From the NCBI RefSeq assembly GCF_001742185.1, contig NZ_CP015750.1:2666001-2730000 (forward strand): DNA of 64,000 nt. The letters run 5' to 3'. Every line of letters begins with the position of its first letter. The stretch's first letter is position 1. Below are positions 19,178 through 25,904 of this stretch, piece after piece. The notes beneath the pieces are model-generated. The model made no database searches. It saw only the letters and a program-made list of their open reading frames with translations, and was not told the DNA's origin. The position numbers and the translations under genes are program-made. This DNA comes from Pectobacterium wasabiae CFBP 3304. GTDB taxonomy: Bacteria > Pseudomonadota > Gammaproteobacteria > Enterobacterales > Enterobacteriaceae.

Positions 19178-19453
19178 CTATCTGACCTTTTTGAAAATTA
19201 TAAGAATAAGAACCATAGCAATTAATGCCCCAGTAAAAGAAACCGTGAGTAACTGGTCAAAATACCCTTCGTACAACTTAGCTATCGCTCTACATGTTTC
19301 AACAGATATGCTATTTCCATAGGGCGCCTCTTGATATTTTTTTGTGATTCCAAAATCTAAGGTAATTAATAAAATCTTACCGAAATAAATTCCGAATACT
19401 AACAAAATCAGCAACCATCTGATAAAAAGTTTCATATTATTAGTTAATTTCAT
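19178..19453 (-). CDS. Small two-TM protein, possible immunity protein
   Basis: 91 residues with two transmembrane helices (about 8-28 and 68-88) and a polar loop containing a single Cys ('SVETCRAIAKLYEGYF'). Its ATG overlaps the stop of the upstream remnant (ATGA at 19450-19453), so the pair was translationally coupled. A small membrane protein directly after the 3' end of a large repeat-bearing protein is the layout of bacterial effector/immunity pairs. Function is inferred from arrangement only. Confidence 0.5.
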   Translation of the reverse strand: MKLTNNMKLFIRWLLILLVFGIYFGKILLITLDFGITKKYQEAPYGNSISVETCRAIAKLYEGYFDQLLTVSFTGALIAMVLILIIFKKVR

Positions 19454-19776
19454 AAGATCACTCCAAGTGAGCCACCAACCGCGCCGCCAGAAATACCAGT
19501 GGATGAACCTATGACGGACGCACTACCAGCAGCGACTTCTTCTCCTTCTCCTTCTCCTTCTCCTTCTCCTTCTCCTTCTCCTTCTCCTTCTCCTTTACCT
19601 TTACCTTTACCTTTAGCTGTCTGATCATCAGGTTTAACTCTTTCAATGTTGGGATATTTTTCCCTAAATAGATCAGTTACTTCAATAAATTTTATTGAAG
19701 AAATATCTGCACTTAATTTTCCTAAGTTATTCTGTAACGATAGAGGTACTGCAGGGTAGGCACCGAAACTATTGCG
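19450..19776 (-). pseudogene. C-terminal remnant of a Gly-Glu-repeat, glycine-zipper protein (effector-like)
   Basis: Minus-strand frame open for 108 codons from a TAG at 19777-19779 to TGA at 19450-19452, with no ATG, GTG or TTG near its 5' end, so it is a 5'-truncated gene. Order: a helical part ('SSIKFIEVTDLFREKYPN'), three Lys-Gly units, nine Gly-Glu units, then a Gly/Ser/Ala-rich hydrophobic end ('SVIGSSTGISGGAVGGSLGV'). The tail looks like a membrane-inserting glycine zipper. It is coupled by a 4-nt overlap to a two-TM gene. An antibacterial effector remnant is plausible but unproven; no domain was recognised. Confidence 0.45.
19541..19612. repeat. Hexanucleotide tandem repeat (9 x TCTCCT, 3 x TTACCT)
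   Basis: Nine perfect TCTCCT units (19541-19594) run directly into three TTACCT units (19595-19612). On the minus strand they encode Gly-Glu and Gly-Lys dipeptides in the remnant gene. Changes by whole units would keep the frame. Confidence 0.9.
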
Positions 19777-19971
19777 CTACAGGAGGTGACACAGCGACTT
19801 GAAAGCCGGATGGAGAGTTATCGCTTTGACATGAAAGAAGAAGCTCTGTTACAGGAAATCCGCCTCTATAGCGAATCCATTAAGAATGTGGATCAAAAAT
19901 TATTGACCAGCCCAATAACAAGAATGAAAAAAGCAGAGGCACTGCGTAAACAGCGGGAGAACGCAAAATGA
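19744..19971 (+). pseudogene. 5'-truncated phage-type gene upstream of ogr-like gene
   Basis: The frame is open from just after a TAG at 19741-19743 to TGA at 19969-19971, but the only early start (GTG 19786) has no properly spaced ribosome-binding site: AGGAG abuts it. The product is a charged helical segment ('SRMESYRFDMKEEALLQEIR...') ending in a Lys/Arg-rich tail. Its stop overlaps the ATG of the Ogr-like gene (ATGA), as in a phage operon. Probably the C-terminal piece of a prophage or satellite gene; the family is not recognised. Confidence 0.45.
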
Positions 19972-20216
19972 TGCATTGCCCGTTCTGCGGCCATGCCACT
20001 CATGCGCGTACCAGTCGCCCGTTATCGGAGAACGTCAAACAGCGTTATCACCAGTGCTGGAATATTGAATGCTCCGCAACATTCCGCACACTGGAATCGA
20101 TAGAGGAAATTATTCAGCCATCGAACCGAAGAGATCTGCCAGTGCCGAATATTCCGTTATCACCGGTCATGCAAAAAAAATATAAGGATTACCCAACCTC
20201 AACCCTGCGGAATTAA
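19968..20216 (+). CDS. Ogr/Delta-like zinc-finger late-gene activator (P2/P4 type)
   Basis: 82 residues, close to phage P2 Ogr and P4 Delta. The N-terminal 'MMHCPFCGHATHARTSR' with CxxC, then 'RYHQCWNIECSATFRTLESI' with the second CxxxxC pair, forms the single zinc-binding site of this family. Such proteins activate late promoters of P2-like phages by contacting the RNA polymerase alpha subunit. No P2 structural genes are in view, so this is a relic or belongs to a P4-like satellite that senses or exploits a helper phage. A terminator follows 43 bp after the stop. Confidence 0.85.
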   Translation: MMHCPFCGHATHARTSRPLSENVKQRYHQCWNIECSATFRTLESIEEIIQPSNRRDLPVPNIPLSPVMQKKYKDYPTSTLRN

Positions 20217-20258
20217 TTAGCCTAATTATAATTTCATTTCCGTTAATATCAGGACGTC

Positions 20259-20282
20259 GCCCGCCATTGCGCGGGCTTTTTT
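20259..20282 (+). terminator. Terminator after ogr-like gene
   Basis: GCCCGC (20259-20264) / GCGGGC (20271-20276) with a 6-nt loop and a six-T run. Confidence 0.8.
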
Positions 20283-20322
20283 CTCTGGCTAGCGATTTTT
20301 TGACCGTGCATGCATACGGCGC

Positions 20323-20508
20323 ATGGATTTGCATGCAATACTTACCTCCGAATCTGCCCTACAGCGCCAGTATTGGCGCGGCCTGAACGCTTCCATGCAA
20401 CTGCATGAAATGCGCTACATAAAGCGGGCAGGCGTGGCGGGGATAGCATTGCGCGCGTGGGGTAATGTTTTGCTATTGATTTTTTGCAACAAATTGAGGG
20501 TAGTATGA
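20323..20508 (+). CDS. Short phage-like reading frame, uncertain
   Basis: 61 codons from an ATG without a clear ribosome-binding site, basic and helical at the start ('LQRQYWRGLNASMQ...MRYIKRAG'), overlapping the first codons of the next gene. Its GC content resembles the ogr-like gene rather than the AT-rich gene downstream. It may be the remains of a prophage gene or chance; low confidence. Confidence 0.25.
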   Translation: MDLHAILTSESALQRQYWRGLNASMQLHEMRYIKRAGVAGIALRAWGNVLLLIFCNKLRVV

Positions 20509-22064
20509 GAGATCTTGGCGCTATGGGAGAAAGCTTTTTTGCTTATATTTGTGCGACTGTGGGCTTAGTTGCTAATGGTTCAAAAATAGATAAAACAGGA
20601 TGGGATTATTTTGTGGAGTTTCCTTTAAATGCTAATATCAATTCTAATGCCGACCTTATTCCTACACCTATCTCTTGCAGAATTCAAGTTAAAGCTACAG
20701 ACAAGAATAATAAAAAAATTCAAATAAAAATATCAAATTTATTGACTTTGGCAAAAGCACATACACCATCTTTTATATTTTTTTTAGAATTTAATGGAAA
20801 AAATGAACCTCAGGGTACATATTTAGTTCATCTTAATCATCAAATGATATTTTCTATTTTGAAAAGGGCAAGGGAGTTGAGTGTTTTGAATCAAGGAGGG
20901 GAGTTACATAAAAAAACAATGACAACCCATTACGATAATTCTCATAAACTTGATGAGAATACCGGTTTGTCATTAAAGAAAATGATAGAGAATTATGTCA
21001 ATAGAAGATATGAAAAATATGTTTATGATAAAATAAAGTATTTAAAGAATGCAGGGTATGAGAAAAGTGTAGCTAGCATATCTTTCAAGGTTAATACAAT
21101 CAGCGATCTTTGCGATTTAATAGATTCATCCTTGGGTCTCAAAAAAAGTGGAAGAATTACAGATTTTTCAGTTTCTGATACACGGTTTGGAATAAAAACA
21201 AATTCACATATAATAAAAGAGGAGAAAGGTGTACTTTCGTTTAATGGAACGGGGCACGTCTCTGAGGGTAAAATAATATTTATAGAGGATAAGTTTTCTT
21301 CCCCTTTGATTTTTAATTGCAGATTATATAGTAGTCCATTTAACTTTTTTGTTAAAAAAGAACTTATTAAAATAAAAATAGAAGGTGAATTTTTCATTAT
21401 TACCATAAACCCCTTTACCGGAAAAGTAACCTATAATTTTAACTATAATTCGGTTTTCATGCCACTGTATAAATTTAGAAATGCATTTCTTTTGATGGAG
21501 TTGCTTTTTTCTGGAGATAAGAAAGTAAAGGTAAGGACTGAGTTTGATGATTTTCCTGAAATGGTTTTTGACATCAAATGTCATGATAAAAAAACAACGT
21601 GGGTTAAAAATATTCAATCTTTTAATGACATGATTTATCTTTCACAAAGATTTAATATCCCTAGTGATGCTCAAACTACTATTGATTATGTGTTAGAAAA
21701 TCATGCTGAGTTTAGTAAAATATCTCAATTATTGCAGGCGAATGAAAAAGATATAAATCTCAGTTTTATGTTAACTGATAGCGAATCTAGGCCTATTACA
21801 GTTGATTCAGAGTATTTATGTGTTATTAATACCATCAGATTTGATTTTCTAGGGAGAAGCATAGTCATAATTATGTTATTTTATGGATATGCTTCTCAAG
21901 GTAATGAACATCGAATTAATTTTGAAGTTCATAGAAAGAGTATTGAGAAAGAATTTTCTTTTATCAATAATGAGATAACTAATGAAGATATACAGGAACT
22001 TATTGAAAATATTTTTGATCTACATAAAAATGATGGAATTAAAGTTGTAGTGTTAACAAAATAA
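20505..22064 (+). CDS. DUF4365-like protein with PD-(D/E)XK-type N-terminus; candidate defence gene
   Basis: 519 residues from the ATG at 20505, preceded by GAGG; an upstream TTG would add only seven residues. Residues 1-110 fit a DUF4365/PD-(D/E)XK nuclease core: Glu in 'GAMGESFFAYI', Asp in 'KTGWDYFVEF', and the 'CRIQVKAT' strand with Gln-x-Lys, followed by a segment on 'LLTLAKAHTPSFIFFLEF'. The remaining 400 residues are beta-rich and unrecognised, and could be a sensor or substrate-binding part. Codon use is very AT-rich against the 50% GC core genes, and it sits between ogr-like and integrase genes where phage satellites carry anti-phage cargo. Defence role is inference. Confidence 0.6.
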   Translation: MRDLGAMGESFFAYICATVGLVANGSKIDKTGWDYFVEFPLNANINSNADLIPTPISCRIQVKATDKNNKKIQIKISNLLTLAKAHTPSFIFFLEFNGKNEPQGTYLVHLNHQMIFSILKRARELSVLNQGGELHKKTMTTHYDNSHKLDENTGLSLKKMIENYVNRRYEKYVYDKIKYLKNAGYEKSVASISFKVNTISDLCDLIDSSLGLKKSGRITDFSVSDTRFGIKTNSHIIKEEKGVLSFNGTGHVSEGKIIFIEDKFSSPLIFNCRLYSSPFNFFVKKELIKIKIEGEFFIITINPFTGKVTYNFNYNSVFMPLYKFRNAFLLMELLFSGDKKVKVRTEFDDFPEMVFDIKCHDKKTTWVKNIQSFNDMIYLSQRFNIPSDAQTTIDYVLENHAEFSKISQLLQANEKDINLSFMLTDSESRPITVDSEYLCVINTIRFDFLGRSIVIIMLFYGYASQGNEHRINFEVHRKSIEKEFSFINNEITNEDIQELIENIFDLHKNDGIKVVVLTK

Positions 22065-22127
22065 AATATTTCATTCATTAGTTATGGGAAATATTAAGAT
22101 GATAATTTATGGAAGTAGATAAGCTCC

Positions 22128-23315
22128 CTACTTTCGGATTTCTTTACCCCACCAATCCATCAACTCTTTACGTTGCTCAAGGTAGGTAGAGCGGTTATAA
22201 GCCCGTCTAACCTCATTCTTATCACAATGCGCCAACGCCGCCTCAATCACATCAGGATTAAAACCGGCTTCATTCATTGCGGTGCTGGCTATTGGGCGTA
22301 AACCATGTGCGACCAGTTTGCCACCGTAGCCGATGCGTTTTAACGCAGCGTTGGCGGTCTGGCTGTTCATGGGTTTTTTAGGATCGTTGCGGCTGGGGAA
22401 TACATGTTTCCGGTTGCCGCTGATAGGGCGCATGATGTCGAGTAACTCCAGCGCCTGATCGGAGAGCGGAACGATATGATCGTGCTTGGTTTTCATGCGT
22501 TCAGCCGGAATACTCCACGTTCTTTTCTCAATATCGATCTCTGCCCATGCCGTGGCGGAGGCTTCCGCCGGGCGAATCAGCGTCAGTAGCTGCCATTCTA
22601 ATAAGCAACGGGTTGGAATGGACAGGTTAGACATGGCAATGGTGCGCATCAGCTTAGGGAGTTCTTCTGGCCGGATAGTCGGCATGTGCTGCTTTTTAGG
22701 GCGTTCAAAGGCCATACCAATGCCAGAGGCGGGGTTAGCGTCAATCAGCCCCGTATTGACCGCGTAAACCAGGATTTCGTTAATGCGCTGCACTAACCGC
22801 CTGACGGTTTCCAGTGCTCCGCGGGCTTTAATCGGTTCTAGCGCCTGTATCAGCGTGCGGGCTTTGATTTCCTGTACTGGGATATTCTCAATCGCCGGGA
22901 GCACGTCTTTTTCCAGCGATCGCCAAATGTCTTTGGCGTGATCTGAGCTGACTTTGGTCTGCTTCAATGTGAACCAATTACGTGCAACATTGATGAAGAT
23001 GCTTTCTACCGCGATTTGCGCTTCTTCGACTTCCTTAGCCACTTTTTCCTGTGGGTCTATTCCTTTGGCTAACAAAGACAGTTTTTCGTCTCTCATGGCG
23101 CGTGCGTCGGCTAATGACAATGCTGGGTAAGCGCCAAATCCGATCATGGTGCGCTGGCCGGTTATTGGTTTCTGGTAGCGGAAGCGCCACAGCTTTTTCC
23201 CTGTGGTTTTGACTAAGAGGAATAACCCGTTGCCGTCATGCAACGTCAGATCTTTGTCTGTCGCTTTGGCTTTTTGTACTTCAGCGTGGGTTAGGGGGCG
23301 GGTTGTCCGTGCTAT
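22128..23315 (-). CDS. P4-type tyrosine integrase (expected start codon reads ATA)
   Basis: A site-specific recombinase of about 395 residues. It has an N-terminal arm-binding DUF4102 region ('FGAYPALSLADARAMRDE'), a core-binding domain and a catalytic domain with Arg in 'LLTLIRPAEASA', Lys in 'RMKTKHDHIVPLS', 'AHGLRPIAST' (His, Arg), His in 'ALAHCDKNEV' and the nucleophile Tyr in 'RRAYNRSTYLEQ'. The family's usual beginning (ARTTRPLTHAEVQKAK) is encoded upstream of the first TTG (23243), but its start position is ATA at 23313-23315, 9 nt after AAGGA. Unless ATA or the TTG is used, translation is crippled. It lies next to ssrA in the same orientation, as usual for islands integrated there. 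Confidence 0.88.
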   Translation of the reverse strand: MARTTRPLTHAEVQKAKATDKDLTLHDGNGLFLLVKTTGKKLWRFRYQKPITGQRTMIGFGAYPALSLADARAMRDEKLSLLAKGIDPQEKVAKEVEEAQIAVESIFINVARNWFTLKQTKVSSDHAKDIWRSLEKDVLPAIENIPVQEIKARTLIQALEPIKARGALETVRRLVQRINEILVYAVNTGLIDANPASGIGMAFERPKKQHMPTIRPEELPKLMRTIAMSNLSIPTRCLLEWQLLTLIRPAEASATAWAEIDIEKRTWSIPAERMKTKHDHIVPLSDQALELLDIMRPISGNRKHVFPSRNDPKKPMNSQTANAALKRIGYGGKLVAHGLRPIASTAMNEAGFNPDVIEAALAHCDKNEVRRAYNRSTYLEQRKELMDWWGKEIRK

Positions 23316-23333
23316 GGGGGAATATCCTTCGTG

Positions 23334-23387
23334 ATTGGTATACGCCTTTTGGTATATATCCTACCGTATGCCAATTCGTATACCAAT
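23334..23387. repeat. Four arm-type/operator repeats between int and ssrA
   Basis: Two direct copies ATTGGTATACG (23334-23344) and TTTGGTATATA (23348-23358) face two inverted copies CGTATGCCAAT (23365-23375) and CGTATACCAAT (23377-23387). The outer pair is a perfect 11-bp inverted repeat. The position just upstream of int fits integrase arm-binding sites, or an operator for int. Confidence 0.6.
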
Positions 23388-23432
23388 AATCTCTGGATTC
23401 AGGCGAATACCGTCGGACAATGACGGACACAA

Positions 23433-23466
23433 AAAAGCCCGCAGGGCTTGCGCCATGCGGGCTTTT
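23433..23466. terminator. Bidirectional terminator between ssrA and int
   Basis: AAAAGCCCGC (23433-23442) pairs with GCGGGCTTTT (23457-23466) around a 14-nt loop. It lies 43 bp beyond the 3' end of tmRNA on the minus strand and separates it from the integrase promoter. Confidence 0.8.
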
Positions 23467-23508
23467 CGTACTTCATCGGACTTATCTGGTAATACCCGAT
23501 GTCTAAAT

Positions 23509-23871
23509 TGGTGGAGCTGGGGGGATTTGAACCCCCGTCCGGAACTACTCTACCGTCGGTACTACATGCTTAGTCAGTCTTTACATTCGCTTGCCAACTG
23601 CGGACAGACACGCCATTAACAAACTAGCCTGATTAGATTTAGCACTTCAACCCCAGGCAGGGCATCCACGCGATCTCTTTTGGGTTTGACCTCTCTTGAT
23701 CCCCGTCCTAAGAGCGGAGGCTAGGGAGAGAGGGCTCTTAGCAGGTTATTAAGCTGCTAAAGCGTAGTTTTCGTCGTTTGCGACTATTTTTTTGCGGCTT
23801 TTTACGAGGCAAACCGCCCCTCGGCATGCACCTTGGGCTTTGCAAATCCCGTCGAATCCAGAATCAGCCCC
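23509..23871 (-). ncRNA. ssrA: tmRNA (SsrA)
   Basis: The 363-nt gene has the canonical ends: 5' GGGGCTGATTCTGGATTCGA on the minus strand at 23871 and a 3' tRNA-like end finishing in CCAGCTCCACCA at 23509 with an encoded CCA and a T-arm (GGTTCAAATCC). The resume codons at 23752-23781 encode ANDENYALAA followed by TAATAA. Together with SmpB it rescues stalled ribosomes and tags truncated proteins for proteolysis. A TATACT -10 element lies at 23887-23892. Its 3' end is the integration site for the adjacent island. Confidence 0.97.
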
Positions 23872-23921
23872 CAAGAAACTGTCGCCAGTATACCAGAACT
23901 CACCGTTGTTAAGCCAGCGGC

Positions 23922-24404
23922 TTAGCGCTTGGCGTTCTTCATGATACGGGCTTTGTCTACTTTCCATTCACGTTCTTTGATGTCATCACGCTTGTCGTGA
24001 TCTTTTTTACCTTTCGCTACGCCAATTTTGACTTTACTCCAGGCATTTTTCCAATACATGGACAGCGCGACAACCGTATAACCGTCACGACTGACGCGGC
24101 CAAACAGTGAATCCAGCTCGCGTTTGTTGAGCAGGAGTTTGCGTGTGCGTATAGGGTCGCAAACGACGTGCGATGAGGCCACATTCAGCGGCGTGATCGT
24201 TGCGCCAAACAGATAAGCTTCACCTTTCATGAAGGTGACATAGCTGTCGCTGAGGTTCGCTTTACCTGCACGCAGTGATTTAACTTCCCATCCTTGCAGC
24301 GCAAGGCCAGCCTCAAATTCTTCCTCAATGGAGTATTCGTGACGGGCGCGTTTGTTCTGCGCAATGGTGGCGGAACCGGGTTTGTATGCTTTTTTCTTTG
24401 TCAT
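23922..24404 (-). CDS. smpB: SsrA-binding protein SmpB
   Basis: 160 residues, the same length as E. coli SmpB. It begins with a basic segment, contains the family core '[28 protein letters not shown]' in pieces such as '[16 protein letters not shown]', and ends in the basic '[24 protein letters not shown]' tail that occupies the mRNA channel. It binds tmRNA and delivers it to stalled ribosomes. It lies 50 bp upstream of ssrA in the same direction, as in E. coli. Confidence 0.96.
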   Translation of the reverse strand: MTKKKAYKPGSATIAQNKRARHEYSIEEEFEAGLALQGWEVKSLRAGKANLSDSYVTFMKGEAYLFGATITPLNVASSHVVCDPIRTRKLLLNKRELDSLFGRVSRDGYTVVALSMYWKNAWSKVKIGVAKGKKDHDKRDDIKEREWKVDKARIMKNAKR

Positions 24405-24559
24405 AGTACCGTCATTATACTGGATGTCATTGGGAATGAAATCCCCGCCGTGCGTCCGTGTCGTGGTTAATGATATCGTGCGATAAGCTTCGCAGAGTTT
24501 TTGTCTGTCAGGCTATCAGTGCTATTATTTTGCGCGTTTTATGAATCTCGGAAAATAGT

Positions 24560-25006
24560 ATGCCAAAGATAAGTCGTTCAGCACTGGTGCCGTTCAGTGC
24601 TGAACAGATGTACAAGCTGGTGAATGATGTTGCTTCTTATCCCGCGTTTTTGCCGGGTTGTACGGGGAGCCGTGTGCTCTCCTCGTTAGAAGGGGAGATG
24701 ACTGCCGCCGTCGACGTTTCCAAAGCGGGTATTAGCAAGACATTTACTACACGTAATACGCTGACGCACAACCAGAATATCAATATGCAACTGGTCGATG
24801 GCCCATTCCGTCAGTTGGGCGGCGATTGGCATTTTACGCCGCTGAGCGCTGATGCCTGCAAAGTCGAGCTGCATCTGGAATTTGAATTCACCAATGCCTT
24901 GATTGAACTCGCTTTTGGCAAAGTATTCAAGGAGCTGGCCGGAAATATGGTGCAAGCTTTCACGCAGCGAGCAAAAGAGGTCTACCGTGTCCGTAATGCA
25001 GGTTGA
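24560..25006 (+). CDS. ratA: RatA family START/COQ10-like protein
   Basis: 148 residues with a START/polyketide cyclase-like fold throughout ('[25 protein letters not shown]', here split by eye at the conserved 'YPAFLPGC'). E. coli RatA was described as a toxin that blocks 70S ribosome association, while homologs resemble the ubiquinone-binding protein COQ10. The role here is not decided by sequence. It diverges from smpB and overlaps rnfH by 20 nt. Confidence 0.9.
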   Translation: MPKISRSALVPFSAEQMYKLVNDVASYPAFLPGCTGSRVLSSLEGEMTAAVDVSKAGISKTFTTRNTLTHNQNINMQLVDGPFRQLGGDWHFTPLSADACKVELHLEFEFTNALIELAFGKVFKELAGNMVQAFTQRAKEVYRVRNAG

Positions 25007-25277
25007 TGTGGTGTACGCGTTGCCAGAACGCCAGTATCTACGCACGGTGAAGCTGGAAGAGGGCAGTACGGTTGAGCAGGCTGTTGTGGCATCCGGTCTG
25101 CTGGAGTTGCGTCAGGATATCGATTTGCAGGTGAATAAAGTCGGAATTTACAGCCGTGCGGCGAAACTGACCGATGTAGTGCAGGATGGTGACCGCGTGG
25201 AGATCTATCGTCCTCTGATTGCCGATCCGAAAGAACTACGCCGCCAGCGGGCTGAACGTTCTAAGAATAAAGCCTGA
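24987..25277 (+). CDS. rnfH: RnfH family protein (RatB, UPF0125)
   Basis: 96 residues with a ubiquitin-like beta-grasp fold; the hallmark '[21 protein letters not shown]' region and the end '[22 protein letters not shown]' match E. coli RatB closely. The GTG at 24987 is chosen because AGAGG lies 6 nt before it; an ATG at 24996 is an alternative. It overlaps the end of ratA, so both are translated from one message. Function is unknown in the family. Confidence 0.87.
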   Translation: MSVMQVDVVYALPERQYLRTVKLEEGSTVEQAVVASGLLELRQDIDLQVNKVGIYSRAAKLTDVVQDGDRVEIYRPLIADPKELRRQRAERSKNKA

Positions 25278-25336
25278 GCAATACGGTTGAATGGAGGATG
25301 ATGTTTTCCTGCTCGTGAATTACCAAAATGCCCTTA

Positions 25337-25377
25337 CAAAAAAACACAGGCAAGCCTGAAATATTCAGATTTGCCTG
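25337..25377 (-). terminator. bamE terminator
   Basis: On the minus strand CAGGCAA...TTGCCTG (7-bp outer stem, with inner pairing of TCTGAA/TTCAGG) is followed by a run of T residues within GTGTTTTTTTG. Confidence 0.75.
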
Positions 25378-25415
25378 TTGTTGCACCCATCATACATCAA
25401 GCGATGTTGAAATAA

Positions 25416-25751
25416 TCAATCCAGCGCAGGCTTGTTGTTGATGTTGGTCAGCACACCACCGCTGCTGAAAGTGAGCGTCAGCGTTTGCTGTTTTATCGAT
25501 TCATGACCAGGCTGTTGGCGGAAGATGTAAAACCAGGTATCGCTGCCAAACGGATCCTGCATCATGGGGGTACCCAGCGTATAAGCGACCTGTTGCTTGG
25601 TCATGCCGGTGTGAATTTTTGCAACGTCAGCCGGTGCCAGATAGTTTCCCTGATTGATGTCAGGCCGATAGACCACCTTTTCCAGTGTGGAACAACCGGC
25701 AGTCAGCATAACAACCACCGCGGCGACGACAGTCAGCGTTTTACAGCGCAT
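25416..25751 (-). CDS. bamE: Outer membrane assembly lipoprotein BamE
   Basis: 111 residues starting at the ATG (25751) that begins '[12 protein letters not shown]', as in E. coli; an earlier in-frame start would add eight residues. The lipobox 'LTAGCS' gives a lipidated Cys after a signal peptide. The mature part has '[11 protein letters not shown]', '[15 protein letters not shown]' and '[12 protein letters not shown]', all family signatures. It is a periplasm-facing lipoprotein of the BAM complex that folds outer-membrane beta-barrels. Confidence 0.95.
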   Translation of the reverse strand: MRCKTLTVVAAVVVMLTAGCSTLEKVVYRPDINQGNYLAPADVAKIHTGMTKQQVAYTLGTPMMQDPFGSDTWFYIFRQQPGHESIKQQTLTLTFSSGGVLTNINNKPALD

Positions 25752-25841
25752 AGTGATTACATTCCTTAAGGGCATAGGTTGCCGATGATAATAGACCTTG
25801 CAGGACTTGGAAACCTACAAGGCGATTGTATGACCTCAGGA

Positions 25842-25868
25842 AGGTAAAAAAGTTGAGCTTTTTTACCT
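25842..25868. terminator. recN terminator
   Basis: A perfect 11-bp stem AGGTAAAAAAG/CTTTTTTACCT around TTGAG lies 37 bp past the recN stop, just before the bamE promoter. Confidence 0.75.
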
Positions 25869-25904
25869 GTTATGCCCCTTTCTAGCCCTTGGCGGCTGCA
25901 GATT

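Noticed and set aside
19744..19776. Resemblance of 'FGAYPA' in the remnant gene to the integrase N-terminus
   Set aside because: Only six residues match, the following sequence does not resemble an integrase, so a duplicated integrase fragment is not supported.
23335..23619. 94-codon plus-strand frame over the integrase promoter and tmRNA
   Set aside because: Covers a terminator and the tmRNA 3' end; not a gene.
23749..23967. 72-codon frame over tmRNA ending in ANDENYALAA
   Set aside because: Its end is the tmRNA tag frame; the rest is tmRNA and the end of smpB read by chance.
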